A DNA stretch of 19,668 nucleotides from Roseivirga sp. UBA6061. GTDB taxonomy: Bacteria; Bacteroidota; Bacteroidia; Cytophagales; Cyclobacteriaceae. The DNA is taken from the NCBI GenBank assembly GCA_002427745.1, contig DIYF01000169.1, positions 1 to 19,668 of the forward strand, given 5' to 3'. The notes beneath the pieces are model-generated. The model was not told the origin of the DNA. It did not search any database and saw only the letters and a list, made by a program, of their open reading frames with translations. Below, in pieces: positions 13,988-19,668 of the stretch (position 1 is its first letter; each line of letters opens with the position of its first letter). The position numbers and the translations under genes were made by a program.

Positions 13988-14110
13988 CATCAGGGTCCTC
14001 TTTGAGAGATCTTGCTGGTGGGGTGGAGTTGTCACTCGCCAAAGGCAAGCGACCGGGAGATGCATACCAACCCCGCTCAGTGGTCTCTGCTGGCAGGACC
14101 CTGAGCATTT
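13988..14110 (+). repeat. Composite palindromic repeat, copy B (full form)
   Basis: Full-length version of the family: CATCAGGGTCC (13988-13998) at the left, GTCACTCGCC (14031-14040) with GGCAAGCGAC (14044-14053) in the middle (two unpaired positions), and GCTCAGTGGTC (14075-14085) with GACCCTGAGC (14097-14106) at the right. TCAGGGTCC (13990-13998) and GGACCCTGA (14096-14104) also form perfect 9-bp terminal inverted repeats. No open frame or transposase is inside, so it is a REP- or MITE-like non-autonomous element. Confidence 0.75.
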
Positions 14111-14117
14111 GAGCTTA

Positions 14118-14159
14118 CTGATTTCTGATGTCTGATTACTGTTTACGGAATACGAAATA
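14118..14159. repeat. Degenerate 7-bp tandem repeat
   Basis: The sequence runs in 7-base steps: CTGATTT, CTGATGT, CTGATTA, CTGTTTA, CGGAATA, CGAAATA (14118-14159). The first three units share CTGAT and later ones drift. It ends four bases before the AraC stop (14163) and directly follows repeat copy B. Confidence 0.5.
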
Positions 14160-14162
14160 CCA

Positions 14163-15020
14163 TCACCTGACTACCTCACTGGGTCTGAAGCCGAATTTCT
14201 TGGTAAAGGCGTTGGAGAAAGAGCTCAGGCTTTCGTAACCTACACCCCAGGCGGCCTCCTGAATGGTGGTGTCACCGCTGCGCAATAGCTCATGGGCCTT
14301 GTTAAGCCGTTCGTTCTGTAGGTGTTTGAAAACCGGTACTCCGAAAAGCTCTTTGAAATTCTTTTTGAGCTTGTAACTGTTCAGTCCTATGAGCTTGGAG
14401 AGCTCAGCGAGAGAAGGAGGGGTGACCAGGTTATTGGTTAGGATTTCTTTGGCCTGATAGAGTTTTTCTCTGTCCGGATTTTTGCGTGCCAGCGTCTTTT
14501 TATCTGCCAGACCTGCAAAGAAATGTGAGAGCAATTCGGTTACCTGACTTCTCAGAAACATCATGCGGGTGGTACCTTGGTAAGTAGTGTTGAAAATTTT
14601 GTCCACGGCCTCCTGCATTTCCGGTGTCATGTAAAAGCCTGGGCCTCCGACTACCGGAGCGAGTGGATTGGTCAGGGTGGCCAGGTGCTCTTTGAAAATC
14701 TCCTGCTCCATGGCCGGAAGCTTTTTCAGGTTTTTCAATGTGGACACGATGCATACACACTGCAGGGGCTGCTCAGGCGATACGGTATGTTCAAACATGG
14801 TTTTGGCATCACCATAAAATGAGATCGCCATGCCTTTGGTATTATGGAGCTGGTGACAGTAATCTCCCAGCCGGATATTGAGCTCTACTTCTCCCGACCC
14901 ATAGAAAGCCATTCCCAACACACTGTCCTCAAAGCCACATTTTTCAACAATGGTCTGCTCTGAAGCAGACTGCTCTATCAGTACTATGAAATTGTTGATT
15001 TCTAAAATATCCCGGGTCAT
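14163..15020 (-). CDS. AraC-family transcriptional regulator (PchR-like)
   Basis: 285-aa cytosolic regulator. The first 170 residues form a ligand-binding or dimerisation part ('GSGEVELNIRLGDYCHQLHNTKGMAISFYG'-type cupin-like strands, written here as a description of residues 40-70). The last 100 hold the two-HTH AraC domain: 'TPPSLAELSKLIGLNSYKLKKNF' and 'TTIQEAAWGVGYESLSSFSNAFTKKFGFRPSEV', which is the classic signature. The layout, with a short alkaline linker 'ARKNPDREKLYQAKEIL', resembles the PchR group. ATG 15020 lies 42 bp after the stop of the DUF885 gene on the same strand. It is also just upstream of the leftward NmrA-like operon, which is its most likely target. Confidence 0.87.
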   Translation of the reverse strand: MTRDILEINNFIVLIEQSASEQTIVEKCGFEDSVLGMAFYGSGEVELNIRLGDYCHQLHNTKGMAISFYGDAKTMFEHTVSPEQPLQCVCIVSTLKNLKKLPAMEQEIFKEHLATLTNPLAPVVGGPGFYMTPEMQEAVDKIFNTTYQGTTRMMFLRSQVTELLSHFFAGLADKKTLARKNPDREKLYQAKEILTNNLVTPPSLAELSKLIGLNSYKLKKNFKELFGVPVFKHLQNERLNKAHELLRSGDTTIQEAAWGVGYESLSSFSNAFTKKFGFRPSEVVR

Positions 15021-15062
15021 GAGAATTCTAAGGAGATGGATACTTAATACGGTTTCCTATAG

Positions 15063-16709
15063 TTACTGTTTGGTGATCTTCCTCACTTCAGCATCGAGTC
15101 CGGTCATTTGCCAGTGTCCGAGTGACATAGGGATATTGCCGATGGCGTTCAACTGATCAAAGAATTCTTTGCTGCTGAAAGTTTTTCCATTGGCCTCCTG
15201 CACCCTGGCAAATTCTGCCATAGCGTTTCTCATAAGGTGTTTACCAGTGATATAGCTGGTGCCATAACCTGGCTGACGCAGGTACAGGTGCTGCTCGAAA
15301 ATCAGCAGTTCTTTTTCAGTCTTCATCCAGCCACGTGGCGTGTATTCTGAGTGTATGCCACCGGCCTCTTCCATGGTCATTTCATTGGCATGGGCATAGA
15401 GTGAGCCCAGACCGCGGGCGGCCCTTTGGGCGATCATAATCAGCACGATTTCTCTCGTGCGCGGAGAGTCGTCATACAGGCCAGCATGCATAAACATTTC
15501 TTCTACTCCCGTAGCTACGCCCTCATTGCGGGAGTCAAAGATGTTATAGAGCAGCGGCTTTCTGCGTACCTCACTGGGGTGGGGTTCATTGTCCATACGG
15601 GCCAGCTCAAACCAGTGATAAAAGTGAGAGTACAAAGGACGAGGATCATAGTGCTCTCCTATTAGAAAGAAGTTTCTTTTTTCCTTTGGTACATAATTGC
15701 CAAGGTGTTCTCTTAAGGCGGGTTCCCAGTAGTCTTTTACCGTTACAATGTCCTGTTGATCGAGAAAGTCCATGAGGCTGCGGGCAGCTTTCTCAGCCAT
15801 CGCATCATAGGCTTCAGGCGAGTCGGCATCCCTGAGTTCCGGCAGGTTGCGGTTTCTGTGCTCTTCCAGTTTCAGGTCAGACCAGGCGCTGGCCAGTTCG
15901 GCTTTGAGCAACATCACCTCATCTTCCCAGGTCATAGGCACCAGGTGTACATTTTGCATGTACCAGGTATAATTTTCCTTACCAATACCGGAAGGTCCGG
16001 TCTTACTTTTTGCTTCTTCTTCCAGCCACACAGCCAGGTCGTCTGTAGAACTGATAGCCTCCTGAATCGCAGCTTCCAGGTCGCTTTGCCCTTTGATGCC
16101 TTCCCATTCCATTATGCCTTTCAGGTTCTGGCTTTGGCTGCGGATATCGCGAATCCCGGCAATCCAGAGCTCCCGGGCATTTCCGGTAAGGTTGAGCTTA
16201 GCCTGACTGTTAAGGGTAGGGATTACCTTCAGTTCTTTCAGGAGTTTTTGTTTTGAGGCTGCATTTAATGGAAAGTCATAAGTCCATATTTCAGTAGTGC
16301 CGTGATGGGTAGGGCCTTCATGAGCAGGCACATCACTGCGGTACATCCAGAGAGACTTGTAAAAGGCAGGGTCCCGCACCCAGGGTTTGAGAATGCGGTG
16401 ATTAAAGTCATAGCCATTCATTTCTGCCCAGATGATATGCCAGTCCACCTGATGCTTAACAGACCAGCCAGTGGTATCAATGTCCATGAGCCTCGACTGC
16501 AGTTTCCTGAACTCTGGCCAGCGCTTTTCAAAGGTAGCAGCCGTGTAATCAGGCGCACCCTCTCTCAGGGGAGGTGTTTCAAAAGTCCTCCAAGCGCGGT
16601 ATAAACTGACGAGTTCGGGATTGTTATCCGATGTCTGTGTTTGTGCGGGTTGACAGCTGAAAATCAGACAAAGGATCAGGGGAAGAATGGAATAGCGTAA
16701 AAGCTTCAT
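15063..16709 (-). CDS. DUF885-family lipoprotein, putative inactive metallopeptidase
   Basis: 548-aa exported lipoprotein: a signal peptide '[19 protein letters not shown]' with lipobox ending at C19, then the mature protein anchored in an outer or inner membrane. DUF885 features are '[21 protein letters not shown]' (about residue 245), '[17 protein letters not shown]' (about 395), '[20 protein letters not shown]' (about 430), and '[16 protein letters not shown]' near 475. The HE-x-x-PGH metal motif expected just before the 'NEG' segment is absent; the region reads 'YHWFELARM'. It may thus have lost peptidase activity or use a changed site. Start and length are normal for the family. The AraC regulator follows 42 bp downstream, so the two may be co-transcribed. 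Confidence 0.82.
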   Translation of the reverse strand: MKLLRYSILPLILCLIFSCQPAQTQTSDNNPELVSLYRAWRTFETPPLREGAPDYTAATFEKRWPEFRKLQSRLMDIDTTGWSVKHQVDWHIIWAEMNGYDFNHRILKPWVRDPAFYKSLWMYRSDVPAHEGPTHHGTTEIWTYDFPLNAASKQKLLKELKVIPTLNSQAKLNLTGNARELWIAGIRDIRSQSQNLKGIMEWEGIKGQSDLEAAIQEAISSTDDLAVWLEEEAKSKTGPSGIGKENYTWYMQNVHLVPMTWEDEVMLLKAELASAWSDLKLEEHRNRNLPELRDADSPEAYDAMAEKAARSLMDFLDQQDIVTVKDYWEPALREHLGNYVPKEKRNFFLIGEHYDPRPLYSHFYHWFELARMDNEPHPSEVRRKPLLYNIFDSRNEGVATGVEEMFMHAGLYDDSPRTREIVLIMIAQRAARGLGSLYAHANEMTMEEAGGIHSEYTPRGWMKTEKELLIFEQHLYLRQPGYGTSYITGKHLMRNAMAEFARVQEANGKTFSSKEFFDQLNAIGNIPMSLGHWQMTGLDAEVRKITKQ

Positions 16710-16806
16710 GGGTCGATTCGGTTTGGCCTATTAAGATAACTCAAAATGAAAGAAATCAGCTATCTTTTAGGAAACAGTAACGGATGAAATAGGCGTGTCG
16801 CTGAAC

Positions 16807-16822
16807 TTGAGCAATTGCTCAA
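16807..16822. promoter_or_regulatory. 16-bp perfect palindrome at the island edge
   Basis: TTGAGCAATTGCTCAA is perfectly self-complementary. It lies 30 bp past the ASCH gene stop (16852) and about 100 bp upstream of the DUF885 start (16709), at the point where base composition shifts to AT-rich. As RNA it gives a 6-bp stem with an AATT loop but no T-tract, so an operator or a rho-assisted end is possible. It could also mark the boundary of a transferred segment. Confidence 0.4.
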
Positions 16823-16851
16823 CTGACGAATCAAATGTGTTTAATATTTAT

Positions 16852-17292
16852 TTAAATTTCTTGAGAAGAATAAGTTTGGCCCAGTGAATTAGATATTTGA
16901 TCTCGACTAAAATATTTGAAAGTTTGGGGTGGGGCGAATTGAGGAAATTGCTTCTTTATTCTCTTTAGGGGAATCTTAGAACTTAATCTTCTAAAGCTTC
17001 CAATAACTATCCCAACTGCGCGTGTTGAATTAGAGTAATAATCAAAAAATCTCTGTTCATCAATTCCTAATATATCTGAATGTTTGTCCCATATATCTCG
17101 AGGAGTGGATTTAATTAATTCTTTAATTCTACATACTCCAATAATTGCCATCTCTGGAGAGGTGCTGTAAACAATCATTAAATCTCCAGGTTTAGAACTG
17201 GGTGACGCCTTGCGCAGTTCAATCTTTTTGGTCCCATTGAAGATTTTGTGAGCGAACTCAGGCTTAATGGAAACAACAACTACTTTACTCAT
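16852..17292 (-). CDS. ASCH-domain (PUA-like) protein
   Basis: 146-aa single-domain protein of the ASCH/PUA-like superfamily, a beta-barrel fold that binds RNA or modified nucleotides. The family signature is near the N-terminus: 'VVSIKPEFAHKIFNGTKKIELRK' (about 6-28, split in the middle by G-T-K-K), then 'GDLMIVYSTSP' and 'IIGVCRIKELI'. No ligand can be read. It starts at ATG 17292, which overlaps the last 8 bases of the fusion gene (ATGAGTAA), so the two are translationally coupled and probably act together. The alternative TTG at 17307 would add five residues and is less likely. The gene is AT-rich like its partner, and unlike the DUF885 gene next to it. Confidence 0.82.
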   Translation of the reverse strand: MSKVVVVSIKPEFAHKIFNGTKKIELRKASPSSKPGDLMIVYSTSPEMAIIGVCRIKELIKSTPRDIWDKHSDILGIDEQRFFDYYSNSTRAVGIVIGSFRRLSSKIPLKRIKKQFPQFAPPQTFKYFSRDQISNSLGQTYSSQEI

Positions 17293-19360
17293 TTGCAATT
17301 TGTTCAAAACCTAATCTATAGAGTTCTATAAATATTTGATTGGATATCTCTAAGGGAGCAGCAAAGGTATTTCTTTTTCGATCGTGTTTCATCAAAATAT
17401 CATTTACTGTATTAAACGATACAGGACGTTTATAAACTTCTGTATCGCTAAACTTGAGCACTTTAATATGATTACTAGCTCTACTCTTAGCTAGCTTAAA
17501 AATATTTTTCCACTCGTATATACCATAATGTTCAAATCGTCTAAAGAGTTCTTTTGCCTCTCCTGTTATTACTTCGTCAAGGTATGAACTTGCTACAATT
17601 GAATTAGTCCGAATGGCATTTTTATCTTTTGTGCTACTGGCATACCAAAGTATCCTAGCAGGAAACTTTTCTGAAACAGGATTAATATTTCTATAATAGA
17701 TATTTTCTCGGTTCCAAACGAGGGATGCCTGCGCACCGAACATATAATCATTGGCTGCATAATGGTCGAAAAGTTGACTTGCCCAGTAAGGTTTTATTGG
17801 AACTATATATACTGGTATGTTAATGTTTGATATTTTTAATGGCCAAAGTTTCCTTTCCAGGTTAATACCGAATTCAGTCAAACTCAAGTCTCTAAGTCTC
17901 TCCTTTATCCTATCTTCTTGGAGAACTTCACTCATCTCAGAAATCTCAAAAAGCTGATTACTGTTGATGACCTTTCTAGCAGCAAATTTCACCCAAATGT
18001 TGCCTTGCAGTGAAAACCCCATGGCTTCGAGCGTTTCTTGATCCGTTGTGTCTATGAATATCTCAGAGATTTTGATTAGATGCTTGTGTTGGTCTACAGC
18101 AAGTTTGATGGCCTCTGATACGAATTGCTTGAATAAAGTATTGGCGAGTTTTGATTTAGTGGTTCTTATAATTGGAATGTAAACATCGTTAGACCTTAAC
18201 TCGGATATCCAGATTCCCAAGACTTTTGCGTCTTTATCTCTCAGTACTTTGACTTGATTGTTTTGGATGTCGGTTGCAGATTGGGTGAGTTTGGCCCTAA
18301 GCTCGTGTTTTTTTTCTCCTTGATCCCTAGCTAATAAGTTCTCTACTAATGAATCAATTTGATTTGACCTTAGGGTATTATAGTCGTAAATAACACCAGC
18401 CAGCCGAGCTGATTCATAATTTGACCTATTGACATTTTCGTGTATCGTCAAGATGACATCAATAGGTCTGAGAACTTCAATGCCATATTGTTGGTTAATT
18501 TTAGCGCCTGCATCCAATAGTTTCTTGTCAGTTGTAACAAAATAGCCTATTTCGCTTGCTATAGATTCAGCTAGTTGCCTTTTGTCAGATACGTCATTGA
18601 TGGTATTACTTGGTATGATTTGATCAATACTCTTAAATACATCATCCCTATAGTCTGGGTCAAATTTAGCCTCATAAAAATGAGTGAGGAAGGATCGAGT
18701 TTCATTAGCCCTTATGTCATCTTGATCTCTCTTTATTTCATTGAAAATCTCTGGGACATAGTAATAGTCTACGATATCGACAAGCCAGTCTTCTAATAAG
18801 AATTGAGAACCAGTGTTGTCATATTCTTCTGTGCTTCTTAATTTGATTATTATATTGGAATCTAGAACAACTTTTTGTTTGGGTGAACTTGCTTGGGAGA
18901 GGGAAAACAAATCAGGATTTCCGAAGTCGTACCACCATTTATAAAGGTAGTTTTCTTTTTTACTACGACTCCGAACTTTATTCATAGCTTTAAAACCGTA
19001 TTTTTCCCAGAGTGCCGATGCTTCTGAGTAATCGGTTCTACAACTAAGAGCAATACCTTTAAATGAACTTCTAAATTTAGCTTTGACAGTATCTAGTAGG
19101 GATTTAGCAATTCCCTTGTTTCGGGCTTCATCTGCAATACATAATTGAATTATACGAATAGAGTTTTTGCTCTGTGTTATTGAAAAAAGGACATATCCAA
19201 GTAACTGTCTTTTTTCATGGGCACAAATTAGAAAGCCGCGATGCGCATGTTCTATGTAGGCACCTTCAGGAAAATGTCCTAGAGTCTTACTGTTCTTTGT
19301 GCCTAGTTCTACGACCTGTTTGATCAAAAGTGTATCACTAAAGATGTTTTCAATTTTCAT
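17285..19360 (-). CDS. GNAT-PIN-(GNAT-like)-PUA/ASCH-like multidomain protein
   Basis: 691-aa cytosolic fusion. Residues 1-130 are a GNAT acetyltransferase: motif A 'LCIADEARNKGIAKSLLD' (73-90) with the R-x-x-G-x-A acetyl-CoA loop, and 'ALWEKYGF' (116-123). Residues about 163-300 are a PIN nuclease: D167 (VLDSNI), E208, D259 and D278 (VTTDKKLL) supply a complete acidic site. About 370-460 resembles a second, degenerate GNAT lacking the cofactor loop ('DAKVLGIWISEL', 'EAMGFS'). About 515-645 starts 'PVYIVPIKPYWASQLFD' and reads like a PUA/ASCH-type barrel ('ARILWYASS', 'HIKVLKFSDTEVY'). The order pairs cutting and acetylation with RNA-type recognition. The next gene is a free-standing ASCH protein overlapping it by 8 bp. 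GNAT and PIN calls are firm; the third and fourth domains are tentative. Confidence 0.8.
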   Translation of the reverse strand: MKIENIFSDTLLIKQVVELGTKNSKTLGHFPEGAYIEHAHRGFLICAHEKRQLLGYVLFSITQSKNSIRIIQLCIADEARNKGIAKSLLDTVKAKFRSSFKGIALSCRTDYSEASALWEKYGFKAMNKVRSRSKKENYLYKWWYDFGNPDLFSLSQASSPKQKVVLDSNIIIKLRSTEEYDNTGSQFLLEDWLVDIVDYYYVPEIFNEIKRDQDDIRANETRSFLTHFYEAKFDPDYRDDVFKSIDQIIPSNTINDVSDKRQLAESIASEIGYFVTTDKKLLDAGAKINQQYGIEVLRPIDVILTIHENVNRSNYESARLAGVIYDYNTLRSNQIDSLVENLLARDQGEKKHELRAKLTQSATDIQNNQVKVLRDKDAKVLGIWISELRSNDVYIPIIRTTKSKLANTLFKQFVSEAIKLAVDQHKHLIKISEIFIDTTDQETLEAMGFSLQGNIWVKFAARKVINSNQLFEISEMSEVLQEDRIKERLRDLSLTEFGINLERKLWPLKISNINIPVYIVPIKPYWASQLFDHYAANDYMFGAQASLVWNRENIYYRNINPVSEKFPARILWYASSTKDKNAIRTNSIVASSYLDEVITGEAKELFRRFEHYGIYEWKNIFKLAKSRASNHIKVLKFSDTEVYKRPVSFNTVNDILMKHDRKRNTFAAPLEISNQIFIELYRLGFEQIANE

Positions 19361-19363
19361 AGC

Positions 19364-19373
19364 TGATTAATCA
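19364..19373. promoter_or_regulatory. 10-bp palindrome before the fusion gene start
   Basis: TGATTAATCA is perfectly self-complementary and lies four bases before the ATG at 19360, over the ribosome-binding region. It could be an operator or simply an AT-rich coincidence; length and composition keep confidence low. Confidence 0.25.
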
Positions 19374-19396
19374 CAGATACGTCAAACATGGAAAAG

Positions 19397-19422
19397 CAAA
19401 TAGTACTGTGTTGACTGTTCAA
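19397..19422 (-). promoter_or_regulatory. Possible promoter of the GNAT-PIN/ASCH operon
   Basis: On the minus strand a TTG (19422-19420) is followed after 14 bases by TACTATTTG (19405-19397), close to the Bacteroidetes -33 TTTG / -7 TAnnTTTG pattern but with one extra base inside the -7 element and a short spacer. It lies 37-62 bp before the start at 19360. Confidence 0.25.
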
Positions 19423-19547
19423 TAAAATTTTGAATATACTGAATTATTATTAATCGAATTTTTGATAGAAAAAAATAAGACTAAAAAAGCCTTGTTTTAG
19501 CCAAAAATTAGTATGATTACGATGCTTCACTGTGTTGTTTATAGAAT

Positions 19548-19668
19548 TTAACTGATCTCATTTCTGAGCACTTCCAGCGGAGGTTTGTTGATAACACTTC
19601 GGCTGTTGACGAGTCCGATCGCTATGGTCAACGCGGTTATGGAACTGAATATGACCAGCATTGGTAAT
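19548..19668 (-). CDS. ABC transporter permease (FtsX/MacB-like), C-terminal fragment
   Basis: Only the last 39 codons are in the window; the gene continues past the right edge. Translated on the minus strand from the edge: a hydrophobic helix 'LPMLVIFSSITALTIAIGLV' and the tail 'NSRSVINKPPLEVLRNEIS' before the TAA at 19550-19548. A last membrane helix followed by 'nP.eaLR.E' is the usual end of FtsX-domain permeases that work with MacB-type exporters or related peptide and lipoprotein machinery. It reads toward the GNAT-PIN gene on the same strand with a 187-bp AT-rich gap, so it is probably a separate unit. Confidence 0.8.
   Translation of the reverse strand, partial: LPMLVIFSSITALTIAIGLVNSRSVINKPPLEVLRNEIS

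Noticed and set aside
11658..14110. CRISPR array
   Set aside because: The repeats are palindromic, few, unequal in spacing and modular, with no regular spacers and no cas genes.
13687..14135. Several short overlapping open frames near repeat copy B
   Set aside because: They cross the dyads and repeats in different frames, and none has a family signature or a good start.
15756..16256. 166-aa open frame on the plus strand
   Set aside because: Antisense to the DUF885 lipoprotein gene; low-complexity Phe/Gln/His-rich translation typical of a shadow frame.

Overview
The window looks like the chromosome of a Bacteroidetes/Cytophagales-type bacterium. This is inferred from the gene repertoire and not from any marker gene: AraC regulators with membrane-spanning N-termini, an XRE-DUF4870 protein, PhnB/SRPBCC/TfoX-like stress-gene clusters, a DUF885 lipoprotein, a MacB/FtsX-type permease end reading 'PPLEVLRNE', and weak Shine-Dalgarno signals. 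No rRNA, tRNA, CRISPR array or transposase gene was found. Most of the window is near 50% GC by hand count of sample lines; about 16.8-19.5 kb is visibly AT-richer (about 35-40%).

Layout. 1-1.5 kb: the 3' part of a 2OG-Fe(II) oxygenase, convergent with a Gfo/Idh/MocA-like oxidoreductase whose catalytic lysine position is changed. 1.7-2.9 kb: a leftward PhnB-like VOC / SRPBCC / TfoX-like mini-operon. 3.0-5.0 kb: a membrane-anchored AraC regulator and an unrecognised 191-aa protein. 5.1-7.1 kb: a two-gene RNA repair operon, an ATP-dependent RNA ligase followed by HD-Pnk (end-healing phosphoesterase plus 5'-kinase). 7.3-8.5 kb: rightward XRE-DUF4870 and M50-like membrane protease genes. 8.5-9.0 kb: a gene-free control region with candidate operators and a 139-bp inverted-repeat element. 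9.0-11.6 kb: a YtrA-type GntR repressor driving an ABC-2 exporter (ATPase plus two permeases).

11.6-14.1 kb: a leftward operon (four-helix membrane protein, DUF1772 protein, NmrA-like NAD(P) protein) bracketed on both sides by copies of one composite palindromic intergenic repeat. 14.2-16.7 kb: an AraC regulator downstream of a DUF885 lipoprotein. 16.8-19.4 kb: the AT-rich accessory segment, with a 691-aa GNAT-PIN-(GNAT-like)-PUA/ASCH-like fusion overlapping a separate small ASCH-domain gene. This pair is the best candidate for an undescribed system; a nuclease plus acetyltransferase plus RNA-recognition-type domains suggests a toxin, translation-stress or defence role. The window ends in the C-terminus of an FtsX/MacB-like ABC permease.

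Two parts concern RNA ends: the HD-Pnk/ligase operon can heal and seal cleaved RNA, and the PIN fusion could cut RNA. They lie 10 kb apart, and any functional link between them is speculation.
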